Assembly (NCBI GenBank): GCA_945643635.1
Contig: CALZFC010000026.1
Location: 3,440,501-3,504,500 of the forward strand
Origin: Allodiplogaster sudhausi
Lineage: Eukaryota; Nematoda; Chromadorea; Rhabditida; Diplogasteridae
Direction of reading: 5' to 3'
Length of the DNA stretch: 64,000 nt
In this document: positions 1 to 12,400 of the stretch, piece after piece
How positions within the stretch are numbered: position 1 is the stretch's first letter
How the letters are laid out: each line of letters opens with the position of its first letter
The notes under the pieces: model-generated
Told to the model about the DNA's origin: nothing
The model's database searches: none
What the model saw: only the letters and a program-made list of their open reading frames with translations
Translations under genes and position numbers: made by a program

Positions 1-582
1 GTCCGATCCCGGGAACCCTTCTGTCCAATCTCCTCAACCTCCACGGTAATAGAACGTATAATTTTTATCCTCATACTGGATTACCTAAACAAACATAATC
101 TTCTTAGTCCAGCACAATTTGGATACCGATCCACCATTCCTGCGAACTCTCTTTTCTTTAGTCTGTCATCTAAAAAAACCACAACGTATTAGATTAGAAA
201 CACTATATTTCTATGGCCCTAGTCTTTTTTCTTAGATCTTTGATTCAACTTCTATTCTTTTTAGTATGATAAAATTGTGAAGTTATGTGGTATCTTAAAC
301 TTCTACTGCGCTTTCCTTAGTGATAGAACCCCATTTGTATGTGTTTCAGACTCAAACTCAATAGCATATCACAACCCCCTGTGGTGCCCCCACAGTAAAT
401 TTATTATTAATAATACGATTTCGTTTCAATATGATCCTGCCTCGGTGTGCAATAAACAATGTATGTAGAGTATTTGCACTCTTGTTCACCATGGTGTTCT
501 TTGGTTTGTAATATTTCGATGTAAGAAGAATGATTGAAAATCATTGAGGAGGAAACTGTCAACATTTTGACCTTACATTAGA
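1..582. other. AT-rich sequence, no gene seen
   Basis: This AT-rich stretch has no open frame with coding character, no recognised RNA gene and no strong splice signals. It borders the diverged repeats that follow, and part of 583-655 looks like a degenerate copy of the start of those repeats. Confidence 0.5.
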
Positions 583-659
583 CAATGAATGATGATCATA
601 TTCCATTTCGAGTATGGAATCAACATTACTTTCAATACTACTATTGCATTTACAATAAA

Positions 660-1710
660 GTTTCTTCAATGAAGAACGGATCATATTACACATATCGAGA
701 ACGATAGCAAAATCACCTTTCAATATTGCTATTGCATAGAGAAGGAGTCAAGATAACTGTTTGCAATTTGTGACTTTCATAATCAAATGTATTGTTTGTG
801 ATGCACACTTGGTTTAATCTGTGTTTGCAGCATCTTCTTTATATACGTCCAACTGATAAGATATATGTATTAACTATTCTCTGAGAATATGCTTTGTATG
901 TACATAATATTCTTAATGGATATATACGTTATGTGTCTGACTATTGAACTTCACCAAGATTTTTTTTTTTTTTGGTGAGTTGTGCCTTGTTTTATGATTG
1001 TTTTTTTTTGTAGAATTCCCTAGTATCACTGCTTATTTGTTATAGGCTAATCGAGTTAAACAACATTAATGTGTAACTTGAGTACATCCACATATGCTTC
1101 GTTAAACAATCGACCAACTAACATTGACAAATAATTCACGCTTACGATTTCTTCTTAGACATTCTATAAAAAGGTCGAAATGTAAGATGAGTAGAAGCTG
1201 TCAAACATGTGGTAACAGACAATGAAGAACGGATCGTCTTTCACATCGTCAATTTCAATATTACTAGTGCATAGAGTAGGAAGCAAAGTAACTGTTAGAC
1301 TTTCGCTATCAAATGTATTGTTTGTGGCTTCGTTCTAGATGCCTTCCTTGGCGTTGGCAATGTCTATCTTTATTTACGTCCAACTGATATGATATATGAG
1401 TTAACAATTCATTGACAATTCCTTTTTGTATGTACATAATATTCATAAGTTGCATACTTGAATTGGTAATGCGAACTGAACTTATTGGATATACATTAGT
1501 TATGTATCTGACTATTGAACTATAACAACAATTTTTTGGTTAGTTGTGTATTCTAATATAATTGTTTTTCTGTAGAACTTCCTCGTATCACAGCTTATTT
1601 GTTATAGGCTAATCGAATTAAATAACATTACTTTGTAACGTGCGTTCATCACTTCTGTTTCTTGAAACAATCGACTTACTAACATTGACAAAATAATTTA
1701 CGCCTACCGA
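660..1710 (+). repeat. Diverged tandem duplication, two copies of about 0.5 kb
   Basis: Two diverged direct copies lie at about 660-1150 and 1215-1710. Shared anchors in the same order are CAATGAAGAACGGATC (near 668 and 1222), ATCAAATGTATTGTTTGTG (near 782 and 1310), ACGTCCAACTGATA (near 845 and 1377), TTATTTGTTATAGGCTAATC (near 1033 and 1598) and AACATTGACAAA (near 1120 and 1680). A weaker third copy of the first part may lie at about 583-655. No open frame of note is present. The copies have many indels, so the duplication is old. It may be part of a larger repeat family; only comparison with the rest of the genome can tell. Confidence 0.75.
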
Positions 1711-2382
1711 TTGGAGTTCATTAAATACTTGGTCGTCATTTTAGAGGTAGATTCATACTATAAAATATGTATGTTTCTTCTTCCTGGAAAAAAATTATAA
1801 TGGACTTGGAAAAATACGATGGTGAATTATTCTAGGTAGGCTTTTGAACTTGGAATAAATTATTGTATCACTTGAACATATACGTATGAATGCCTATATC
1901 TTTGTAACTAATATTACAGGGAGGCCGATAGCTTTCTTCCTTCATTTATTTATTTCGAGATTTTCGATAATAGTTTCTCTTACTTTATACACAGCTATTG
2001 ACATCCCTCATTTGCTGTTTTCATTGTACTATATGTATGCACTAACGATTCATGTCTTTGCATTGCCAACTGTCTTTGTACTGCCTAAATGTTGGGCCCA
2101 ATATACTAAATAGAGTACATTGAAATACTTGTTCTTAATTTATGCTTGTACACTGGAGAATATTTCCGTACAGCACTACGACGAACAACATGACAAATAT
2201 TCGTCTCTGCAATTCTTGTATCGTCGCCAACCAGAGAATCCAATCTGCAGTGTTTCACAATGTCACCCTCAACAATATTCGTGAAAAATCTGTTCTCGAG
2301 AATTTTGCCTCATCGTGATTGTTATATATTGAATATGATAAAATCTCCCCTCGGGGCAATATCAATTGTTGTATTTATTCCG

Positions 2383-3376
2383 GACTTGTGATATTTCCAC
2401 TAGCTGAAAAATATTATCCCCTTGGGCATAATCTGTGATCATGTGATGTATGATCACATCCCACACGAATGTCTACATCTTCACTTGCAAGTTGGTATGA
2501 TGGCCGAATAGCACATTGGTAACGTCACGACATACGACGCAAGCGGCTCAGGTTCGATTCCTCTCAGTGTTCTGGACTTGTGATATTCCAACAAGCATAA
2601 ATGGCAATATCCCCCCTCCGGTGAATGATGTGTGATCTTTAATGTATGATCACTTCCACTCGAATGTCTACATCTTCAGTTGCAATTTGGTATGATGACC
2701 GAATAGCACATTGGTAACGTCACGACATAAGACGCAAGCGGCTCGGGTTCGATTCCTCTCAGTGTTCTGGACTTGTGAAATTTCGACTAGCAGAAATCTG
2801 TACTTGGAAATATCCCCCTTCGTGAGTGATGTGTGATCTTTAATGTATGATCACTTCCACACGAATGTCTACATCTTCACTTGCTACTTGGTATGATGGA
2901 CGATTGGCCGATTGGTAACGCGGGGACTTACGACGCTAGTGACCCAGGTTCGGATCCTGTCAGGATCCTGGACTTGTGATATTTCGACTAGCATACTTGG
3001 CAATTTCCCCTCCGGTGAGTGATGTGTGATCTTTAATGTATGATCACTTCCACTCGAATGTCTACATCTTCAGTTGCAATTTGGTATGATGACCGAATAG
3101 CACATTGGTAACGTCACGACATAAGACGCAAGCGGCTCGGGTTCGATTCCTCTCAGTGTTCTGGACTTGTGAAATTTCGACTAGCAGAAATCTGTACTTG
3201 GAAATATCCCCCTTCGTGAGTGATGTGTGATCTTTAATGTATGATCACTTCCACACGAATGTCTACATCTTCACTTGCTACTTGGTATGATGGACGATTG
3301 GCCGATTGGTAACGCGGGGGACGTACGACGCATGTGACCCAGGTTCGGATCCTGTCAGGATCCTGGACTTGTGATA
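2383..3376 (+). repeat. Tandem array, about 195-bp units with tRNA-like box A and box B
   Basis: Five units repeat at about 190-200 bp spacing, with tRNA-like segments starting near 2494, 2689, 2889, 3081 and 3281, plus a partial unit on the left. Each has a box A-like TGGCCGAATAG or TTGGCCGATTGGTAACG, then a box B-like GGTTCGATTCC (copies 1, 2, 4) or GGTTCGGATCC (copies 3, 5) about 40-50 bp later. The rest of each unit is a shared spacer containing GGACTTGTGATATTT, GATCTTTAATGTATGATCAC and ACGAATGTCTACATCTTCA. Copies 2 and 4 are nearly identical, as are 3 and 5, which suggests expansion by a two-unit step. A convincing cloverleaf with paired acceptor arms was not found, so this is called a tRNA-derived, SINE-like tandem repeat and not a set of tRNA genes. 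Confidence 0.75.
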
Positions 3377-3408
3377 TTTACACAGGTCAAGAACGAGGTG
3401 GAATGAAT

Positions 3409-3552
3409 CTTGGACTTAGAAAAATAACGGAAAATATTTCAACGGGACGTTCTGGACTTAGAAAAATATCGGGTGATAATTTCAACTGAGACTTCTGGAC
3501 TTAGAAAAATAACGGTCGAAAATTTCAACGGGAGTTCTGGACTTAGAAAAAT
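3409..3552 (+). repeat. Short tandem repeat, 43-44 bp unit, about 3.5 copies
   Basis: The unit TGGACTTAGAAAAATAACGG followed by an AAAATTTCAACGGGA-type tail recurs at about 3411, 3453, 3497 and 3539. It directly follows the tRNA-like array and shares the GGACTT stem with that array's spacer, so the two may have a common origin. A related single copy (TGGACTTGGAAAAATACG) lies near 1801. Confidence 0.7.
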
Positions 3553-3752
3553 TTCACTTGCCTAAGAACATGAGCACACTCATCATAACAGCGAGAGATG
3601 AGAGAGCGAGGGAGATTGAGAGAAAGAGCTGCCCATGAAATATCCAGTGCATTTAAATATTTAGTACTTTAGAGAGAGAGCAAGTGCATAAAAGTGCTTT
3701 GTACAGGCCAGAAGCAGGAAAGGCCATAGACGCAGAGGTTCACTCCAACTGC

Positions 3753-6700
3753 TCACAGCTTCTCATTCTCGTCGTCCTTCTTGGTCGGCTTCGGGGCTGA
3801 AATGGGTCATAAAACGGAATATGTATTTGGAACAATAAATAGCCACAAAAAGGAAACCTTGCTGTCCTTCTCCGTGCGCCTGAATCCACGCCGCCATTTC
3901 AGCTGCCTCCGCTTCGGTGGCCGGTGGTGCCTCCTGGGTCCTCTGCGCGGTGGCCGCCGCCAGTCCAAGTGCCGCCTGCTGCTCAGCATTCGCTGCGTAC
4001 GCGCTAAAGACGTTAATATAAGATCAAAAAATATCTCTATTTATTAAACATGTTAACGAACATGGTTTGACCTATAGATGACAGTTTAGACTGACTTCTC
4101 AGATGAGGGAGACTGATCATTGGCCTGAGCAACTTCTGAAAAATATTAAACGTGAAAGAAGAGTTAATTAATATGTATAAAAAGGAAGGAAGATAAAATA
4201 AAGCGTAATGAATAATTGCGGATTCATCTGACTGAGTGCAGAGAGTTGCTTCTCGAGGGAGGCCGCCTCTTCGCCTCCGCCAAGATTGATGAGATCCTCT
4301 CCTCCTCCGGTCGTTGTCTTTGCTGCGCCTTCGCCGGTGCGGTTCGCCATCCAACGATCGTACTTCTCGAAGACGCTGTTGAACTCGTCGTTCACCACCA
4401 GCAGCTCGACTTAAAAAAATACATGTAATCAGTAGACAGATACATATGCTGGTTAAAAAAAATTATATGGCAAAAACGGCAGTAAAATGGACGGACAGGT
4501 GACTTGCTCATTGGAGATGACTCGGATGAGATCGAGGACTCGCTGCTGCATGGACTTGGTCGTGGAGTGCAGCTCGTTGATCAGCTCCAGCTCCTCGGGC
4601 GTCTCTCCACCCGCAGTGATCTCCGTTAGCATCTCACGAAGAACCTTCAACGAGCCACTTATTCATTTACATAATTATATGTAAATACAATGCTGTAAAT
4701 ACTTCCATGTGATAGATCCCCCGTGTATTCCATCAACACATTGGCCCGATGCGCGAATAAAGGTTTAAAAAAAATACAATGCTGCATAAATCCTTAAAAA
4801 TATACAATTTATACCTTGAGATTGGAGTTGACCACATCGATGTCGCCGCGCAACTTGGACAGCTGCTCGTTGTCCGGGTCGATTGGCATCGTTCTGTCCG
4901 TGACAGCCACGATCTCGGATGGATTGTGGCTCTGAACGAGTGGAGTCCAATTTGATAGAGATGGACAAGCAAGGGGGGATTCAATTACTTCCAGACATGC
5001 ACATCCACTCTCTTTCTCTCTCACTCTGCCTGTTACCACATCGACGACCTCGCTGGGTGGCGGTCTGCTGCTCGGAGCTGAGAAGACTGTCTGAAATGGC
5101 ACGATACTACCACCAATCACGAACCACTGATAGCACAAAAGCAAAAGGGACACACTGATTACAACAACAGCAATAACTATATTTAGCACCTGTTAAAATC
5201 AGGGACTTCGCAAAAGTGACGATTACGCTAATCACCCCACGTTCTCCATCCCCAGTGTTCAGCGTATAAAATATTCATGAAGCATGCCACTTCATTTTCC
5301 TAATGTTAGTTAAATTTAAAAAATAGAAGTGAGTTGACGTCATCATATATTGAAGCTGTTTCTAATTGTAAGTTAGAGAAACTTAAATATGTGTATGTTT
5401 AAATACCCTCTTGGGCGTGATGATGGGAGCGAGGCAGTCGAGATCAGTAGCAGGGAACTCGACTCCCTTCGCCTTCAGATCCTCGTAGACTTGGACGACA
5501 CCGACGAGTTCTGGATCGCTTCGGAAAGCGTCTGCCCATGCCTGAAAATATTGTCTTCTTGTTGTTCACTCACAATGAAATGTGTTGTCTCTTATGCATT
5601 GCTTCTTGTTATCAGAGATCGAGATGCACTTTGGCTCTTCTGCCTTTTGTTTATGTGAAAAAGCCATGTCTTATGTATTGGGGGAATCGACAGGAAGAAA
5701 TAGACAGAAAGAACCTTTTGTTGTGCGACGGAAAATTCTAGCCAAAAGTGAAAGCATGGAGAGTTAGCAGAATGTAGCGAGAAAGCGAGAAGCGTAACCG
5801 TGACAGGCAAGCAAGTTGCGCGCCCCCAAAAGTGCAGCAGACAAATAACGCAATGATGACCCACTTTGAGGAAGGAGAGAAAGAGGAGGAATGGACGAAG
5901 AGGAGACGAGGAAGTTGCTTGAATCATAAGCAAGCGCTTGCTCTATTTTTAATTTCCTTGAAAAAAAATCTGTGCGCTCGTCATTCTTTTACTAGCCTGA
6001 ATCAACGAAAGAACGCGTTCCTGGATGATTTGAGGGGCATCAAACTTCGGGCCGATGAGCTTGACGAGATCCAACACGAAGTCCTGTATCAACGGAGACT
6101 GTATAAATTCACTGCATGCATTCTGTATACATTCCGTAGACTGTATACATGACTGTATAAGCTGGTAACACTAACATATCATCTTAATCCATAAATCACA
6201 TTAAAAAATAATTACCCTGCTCCATCTGCGGCTGTTTTTTCCTCTCCCAGCTACTTTTTGTTGGATTGTTCGTTATTCTCCCACAACTATTCCCATTGTC
6301 TTGCCTTGTTGCAGACGAGAACATGGAATCGATGGTCGCCATTCTTGACACACGTCTCGAGGACGGTCAGAGTGTACATCACGATGGAGTTGTTCTTCGA
6401 CATCTGCGTGTGCAGTCTCTTACGAATTGCACGGATTGCCTCTCTTCCACTGCAACAGTCAAATTGGAATTCCCGAGCCCCCCATATGGTTCTTTTGCTT
6501 CTCACTGCTCAGATTCTGTTCATGCTCAACCGTATCTCTTCTTATTCCTTCAACAATAAAATGTGTCAGACAAGAAATGCAAGTGAAACGTGTCCCTGTA
6601 AACGAGCAACACCCGTCTATTTTTCTATATTTTAACATTTCGGCCGCAGCATGCGGAGTTTTACGACTTTTTCAGTAGTCATGAAAGAATTCCCCTCCCT

Positions 6701-7436
6701 TCGGAATCGTTGCCTGTCTGCTTGTTCAAGGATGCAGGAGGAAGAAAGGATCTCCAAACGAAGTGAACACAAATAAATGTGCCAGTGCCTATGCAGTTGT
6801 GTAAACGACACAACAAAGGATGCGATCGATACCCTTCTTCGGTGTGGATGATGAAGTCAACAATCTCCATGTTGAGGCCCCAGTTCTCCGTGGCCAGTGT
6901 GGTTGCATCAGTGGCTTGTTCTGCAAGAATCGTATGAGGGCATCTACAGGACAGTCAAATCGGGCGTCTGTACGAACTCTCATTTTGTGTCTCCATTCAG
7001 AGAATTGCAATTCCCTCCAAGTTTTCGTTATAAAGTCTGAGAAAGGAAAGAACGGGCCATCAAAGAAGAAGAAGAAAAAACAACAGAAAGCCAGTTGGGA
7101 AAGAATTGGAGAAGAGTCGCGGAAAAGCACTGAAACATGAGAGTGGCTGATTCGGTCCGGCTTCTCCTCTCATCACGTTATGCCTTCCCCCAATATCTAG
7201 CTCGGCCCGTTTCCCTGAGCAACACTCGCCAGTCAGTCCCTCCATTCTTCTTCTTCTTCTCTGTTCACCGCAAAACGAGTTTGATTCTTAAGGGCTACGT
7301 GTCCAACCATGAATCGCCATGAAGAGTGTTCCCAGAAATATCTAGAAGACGAATGGTAAGAGCAGAATTATAAGGAGAGCTGAGAAAGAGAAGGAGAAAA
7401 AGAGTGAGAGATAGAGAGAGAGACAGAGAGAGAGAC

Positions 7437-7469
<33 letters not shown>

Positions 7470-7862
7470 TTCAGAGTCAGAGACACACAAAGGGAACAAG
7501 AATAAAAAATAATGGATGAACTGACCAAGTGAATCGCTTGCCACCACAAAGAATACAAATTCAATCCAGGTGGCCATATTTATAACGCAACACTCCATGA
7601 TTTCATCCAAGAGGGAGTAATCAGTAATGAAAGGACAAAAAAGTCGAAAAAAAAAACTAGGGGAGAACCACAATATCCGACATTTAAGTAGGTTATTCAA
7701 ACGACTTATAATTGTACTAGTGGCGCGCTAACCTATTTTCTTTCCGACGGTTGTATTGAATGGGTTTCCCTGGAAGAGTTCAGTGACAGATTCTCCGACC
7801 TTGGCAGCGGCTTCTCGAGCAGTTTCCACTGCAGAATTCATCTGGTCCTGCACGGTGCTCAT
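3753..7862 (-). CDS. TOM1-like VHS-GAT endosomal sorting adaptor
   Basis: This encodes a cytosolic adaptor that binds ubiquitinated cargo and clathrin on endosomes (known for TOM1/TOM1L). Exons on the minus strand: 7862-7733, 6920-6833, 6449-6305, 6083-5997, 5541-5407, 5090-5037, 4931-4815, 4644-4497, 4409-4233, about 4135-4114, 4003-3858 and 3796-3753, giving 430 aa. The VHS domain covers about residues 10-180, with [22 protein letters not shown] and [11 protein letters not shown]. The GAT domain follows, with [21 protein letters not shown] near residue 330 resembles a clathrin box. Introns after exons 3 and 4 appear to start with GC. The 22-nt exon at 4135-4114 is the least certain part; a longer version of that exon would run into a stop. 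The ATG lies two bases behind a TTGCAG acceptor. Confidence 0.88.
7400..7475. repeat. GA-rich microsatellite in a TOM1-like intron
   Basis: Runs of GAGAGA interrupted by CA (GAGAGACAGAGAGA units). It sits in the first intron of the minus-strand gene, where it reads as pyrimidine-rich CT. Confidence 0.85.
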
Positions 7863-9225
7863 CTCTGCAAGTGATGCATAGGCGAAAGAGAAGGAGGAGG
7901 TAGTGAGGGAGTGAGAGATCGAGAGAGGGATAGAGGGAGCTAGGATGAAGAGCGAGAGATTGAGAGAGAGAGAGAAAGAGGGAGAGAGAGGGAGAGCGTG
8001 AGAGAGAGAAGGGAGTCGCAAAGAGACACGAATGCCTCTGACTCAATTCACGGGATGCGATCGAATTTGCAGAGACACACATACACAGGGCATACAAACA
8101 TCAGTGGCAAGTGGTGAGAGCGAGGCAGCAACCTCCGTGCCACTTGGCCCTCCGATAAGAAATCGCTCGCTCTCTCGTCCCTTCCAGAACACTTCTCTCT
8201 TCCCGAATGATTGTTCGCAGCATAAGGGAGCGACTTTCAAGGATAAGACAATGGGGATAAATGGCATTGGATGTTGCCGTGCAACGGCTGAGTACAACTA
8301 GGGAGGGAGGGCAGGCCGGAGGAGCTCTTCCTCTTCTCTAGCCGGCTCCTGCAATCGAACGGGACGTGCCTCACTTGGCCATCCATCGATCCTCGCCTCT
8401 GGCAAGCCACTGCTCATTCTTGTGGCCAGGACATGGCAGTCGGTGCTCTCTCCCCTCTGCTTTCTCTCCCTCCCCCACTCTCTGCTCCTCTGCTTCTCTC
8501 TCTCTCTCTGTGGGTTCTCATCTCTCTTGCTCTAATTAAAACTGCCTTGCGAAATAGACCCCTCATGTCTTAATGACTATCATCGCGGCATCGGGCCAGG
8601 CTATAAACGGCGTTCTCTCCACTGGAACGGACACGCTATAAACAACCATAGTGAGCTGTGTAATCTCGATTTATGCAGGAGGATATATCCAGATGGTATC
8701 GGATACAAAGACAAGACTGTTCTGCTGGTCCGCAGTAACGAGAACGAGAAAAAATGGGCGTTAAGTCGGCAGCTAATAGCGCCAAAAATCTCACACAACT
8801 CTTCTCATGTCAGGCTCGAGAGAGCAAGAAAACAAGTGAGGAAAGCGGATGATAGAATGGTGATAGACACCGCCAGGCAGAGCCAGATTATCACGACGAG
8901 TGAGAGCGGGGGAAAACAAACAAGAGCAGCGACCAGTCGAGGCCACCGCTCGCATCGGGAGCGCGCCCCTCACGTGGAAGGCGTCTCCTCAGGTTACGCA
9001 ACCCATTCCTCCTGTCTCACTTTCATGCTTCTCTCTCTCCTTTTTTAGTCGTGTTTACATATAATTCAGTTGCAAAAAAAGCATCCCGCTCATACCACAA
9101 GAAGAAATAACCTCACGAGGTGCTCAACGAAAGCGTCACCGCCTGTTCATTCTTATTTTAAATTTTAAATTCGCGCTGAAGCCGCACTGCGACCGCAACG
9201 CGCTCGGTTGGCGTTCGGCCTGCAG
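7863..9225. other. Divergent intergenic region between TOM1-like and PDI genes
   Basis: No gene is seen. The left part (about 7880-8030) is GA-rich, the middle is CT/GA-rich low-complexity sequence (for example 8450-8530), and the right part becomes GC-rich toward the PDI promoter. An E-box-like TCACGTGG occurs near 8970. Confidence 0.6.
7865..7880 (-). promoter_or_regulatory. Splice acceptor directly before the TOM1-like ATG
   Basis: Reading the minus strand, a pyrimidine-rich tract ends in CACTTGCAG at 7865, followed by AG and the ATG at 7862. This is either a trans-splice (spliced-leader) site or the end of a 5'UTR intron. It supports the chosen start. Confidence 0.5.
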
Positions 9226-9236
9226 CGTGGGCCAAT
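9226..9236 (-). promoter_or_regulatory. ERSE-II element (ATTGG-N-CCACG)
   Basis: The plus strand reads CGTGG-G-CCAAT, the exact reverse complement of the ERSE-II consensus ATTGG-N-CCACG, which is bound by NF-Y and ATF6/XBP1 in vertebrate ER-stress genes. It lies about 250 bp before the PDI start codon. Confidence 0.75.
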
Positions 9237-9263
9237 GAGAGAGGAGGGGCGGGGCTTGCCTGG

Positions 9264-9282
9264 CCAATAGGAGAGAACCACG
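9264..9282 (+). promoter_or_regulatory. ERSE element (CCAAT-N9-CCACG)
   Basis: CCAAT at 9264-9268, nine bases, then CCACG at 9278-9282: a perfect match to the ER stress response element, in the same orientation as the gene and about 205 bp before the PDI ATG. A GC-box-like GGGGCGGGG lies between it and the ERSE-II. Together these fit induction of PDI by the unfolded protein response; the function in this organism is inference. Confidence 0.8.
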
Positions 9283-9486
9283 GGCGGATCCCGGCCAAGG
9301 CCGCGACGAGTGAAGAAGCGGGGAAGAGGCCGGTCAGTGAAGAGTACACGTGGACGAGTGAGAGTGACTGAAAGAGTGTACTAAGTGGAGAGATTGCAGA
9401 GAAGAAGAGGGTGGAGCACAGCCAGAGTCGCGGCTGGAGCATCAAGAGAAAGGAGCAAGGAAGCCGGCAGTCAGTGTGATCGCAAG

Positions 9487-12400
9487 ATGATCGGCCGGAC
9501 GGTGATCTTCGTTGTTCTTGTGGCTGCTGCCTTCGCAGCCGCGCCCGTCGAGGAGGAGGAGAATGTCATCATTCTCACCAAGGTATGCGTGCTCTCTCTC
9601 TCTTCTCTCTTCCTTTTCACTTTGATTAATCCTTTCTGGACGCAATTAGTCCATGTCATGCTAATGCCATGTCTTGATGCGTTTGCAATTGCTGATATTT
9701 AAGCGAGATTAGCCTTCCGGTTCATGCTTTTTGATTCTAATAATTCTTGGGCAACGTGTTTATGAGATGAAGTGGCCTGTCCTTAATGGTTGTTATCTTT
9801 TTTTCCTCTAAATTTTTCTACGAGATATATTGAGTATTAAAAGAAGCTGTTGATTATTTTCATCTGGGAAGGATAGTCCATTGTGAATGCTGGCTTCTTT
9901 AATGAAACGCTGCTTTCAGGACAACTTCGATGAGGTAATCGAGGGTAACGAGTTCGTTCTGGCCGAGTTCTATGCCCCCTGGTGCGGCCACTGCAAGGCT
10001 CTCGCCCCCGAGTTCGCCAAGGCCGCCACGCAGCTCAAGGAGGAAGGCTCCGCCATCCGACTTGCGAAGCTCGACGCTACCGTCCACGGAGATGTCGCCT
10101 CCAAGTTTGAGGTATTTATCCATCTCTCAGACATTCGTCCAGTTCTTGCTCCTCTTTTTACCCTTTCACAGGAACTAGTTGGGTACAAAGTTTTGTTATC
10201 AACTGAAAGTGATTCTTTCCGATGGTTCTTTACGTCCTCTTTAAGATTGTTGATTGTCTTCAGGAACTATTCTTATCAGAAAAGGGGCTGCCTTGCTTGT
10301 GCTAGGAATCGTAAACGCCACGTGGAATTGTTCTGATAGCACACGTAGGATTAGAGTGACGAAGAATCTTTGGTGTTTGCGTTTGTTTTAAGCAACGTGT
10401 GCTGTTGCTGGGGAGACGTTGTCGATGGGTTGCATCATTCTGGCATTTCATTGAGATACTCCTGGTCATCCCAAACAGGCATAAGAGAGATTGGAACTAA
10501 GAAGTGTTCTGCTTGAGGTCCGCGGCTACCCGACCCTCAAGATGTTCCGCAACGGTAAGGCCACCGAGTACGGCGGCGGCCGTGATGCTGCGTCCATCAT
10601 CGCGTGGCTCAAGAAGAAGACTGGCCCGGTCGCCAAGGAACTCAAGACTGCCGATGACGTCAAGGACCTCGCCGAGTCTGCTGATGTTGTCGTCGTCGGA
10701 TACTTCAAGGTTTGCAATTCCTCATAATGAAAGAAAATGGCGCCGTAAAGGAGCTCAATCAGCTTATTCTAATCCTCCTTAGCTTTTAAAAGAGTTTTCG
10801 AGGGTTTACTTGTTCGAGCAGATTTCATTGGGTCACTAGGTCAGGGCCTCTCCCCATCAAGGCTTTAAACGAACATGACCTTGAGTCTCATCCTGTTGGA
10901 AGGGGGGATGATGAGAGATGGTCTAGAGAATAGAAGAAGATGAAATAGCAAAAAGGGGTGACTGGGCGAGAGCATGAAAAGGGGGACAACAGCACCTATT
11001 GCATTTGCCTCCATCGTGGATCGAGAAGAGTAACAAAGGATGCGAGAGGTATGGAACTATAGAACGATAGTGACAGGTCGGAGATCGAGAGAGAGATAAG
11101 GGCTAGAGAATACGCAATCGCTGCCGGGATACGAGAGTGGAAGGGGGGGGGGGGATTGTTTGCTTCAATTCTTGTGGGGGGCCCAACAGTACGCACTTCT
11201 CTTTGCGTCACATAAATTCTTTCCCCATTCTGTATATTCACCTTTCCGTCTATCCATTAAACTATGGCTGTGCCTAACTTGCGAAGGAAATGGTCTCATT
11301 GATCTAGCAAAGGGAATTGTTGTTACAGTTAGGGTATTGTTGACTGATGTTCGCATGATTCATCTTTTCTTGCAGAGCAAGGACAGCGAGAGCGCGAAGA
11401 CCTTCCTCGAGGTCGCAGCCGGCATTGATGACATCCAGTTCGGAATCTCTTCCGAGGCCGAGGCCAAGAAGGAGCTCGAGCTGAAGGAGGACGGCATCGT
11501 GCTGCTCAAGAAGTTCGACGAGGGACGCGCTGTCTTCGACGAGAAGCTGACTGGAGACTCCCTGAAGGCGTGGATCCAGGCTAACCGCCTCGCTCTCGTC
11601 TCCGAGTTCACCCAGGAGACCGCCTCGGTCATCTTTGGCGGAGAGATCAAGCTCCACAACCTTCTCTTCGTCTCCAAGGAGTCTTCCGAGTTCGAGAAGC
11701 TTGAGGGTCAGCTACTTATTTATTATTATTATTTTTCATACTGTTTCTTTTAGAATTTAAATTCAGTGAGTCTTTCAATATTGATTGTTCTCTACTTCAG
11801 GCGAGTTCAAGAATGCCGCGAAGCAGTTCAAGGGCAAGGTTCTCTTCGTGTACATCAACACCGACGTCGAGGACAACGCGCGCATCATGGAGTTCTTCGG
11901 CCTTCGCAAGGAGGACCTCCCGGCCGTCCGTCTCATCTCGCTAGAGGAAGACATGACCAAGTTCAAGCCCGACTTCGAGGAGATCACCACCGAGAACATC
12001 GTCAAGTTCACGCAGACATTCCTGGACGGAGACCTCAAGCCCCATCTCATGTCCGACGACATCCCCGAGGACTGGGACAAGCACCCCGTGAAGACGCTCG
12101 TCGGCAAGAACTTCGTGCAGGTATAGATAGTTTACTGACTATTTAGAAACAATTAATTCCTAAAATATGAGACAAGGGACTAAGTGGATATCCATTGTGC
12201 AGGTTGCCCGCGACCAGACCAAGAACGTGCTCGTGGAGTTCTACGCTCCATGGTGCGGCCACTGCAAGCAGCTGGCGCCCACCTGGGACAAGCTCGGAGA
12301 GAAGTACGCCGACCACGAGAGCATCATCATCGCCAAGATGGACTCCACCACCAACGAGGTCGAGGATGTCAAGATCCAGTCCTTCCCCACCATCAAGTTC

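Noticed and set aside
2494..3360. Five tRNA genes
   Set aside because: Boxes A and B are present but I could not pair an acceptor stem or place a consistent anticodon arm, and the units are embedded in a satellite-like repeat.
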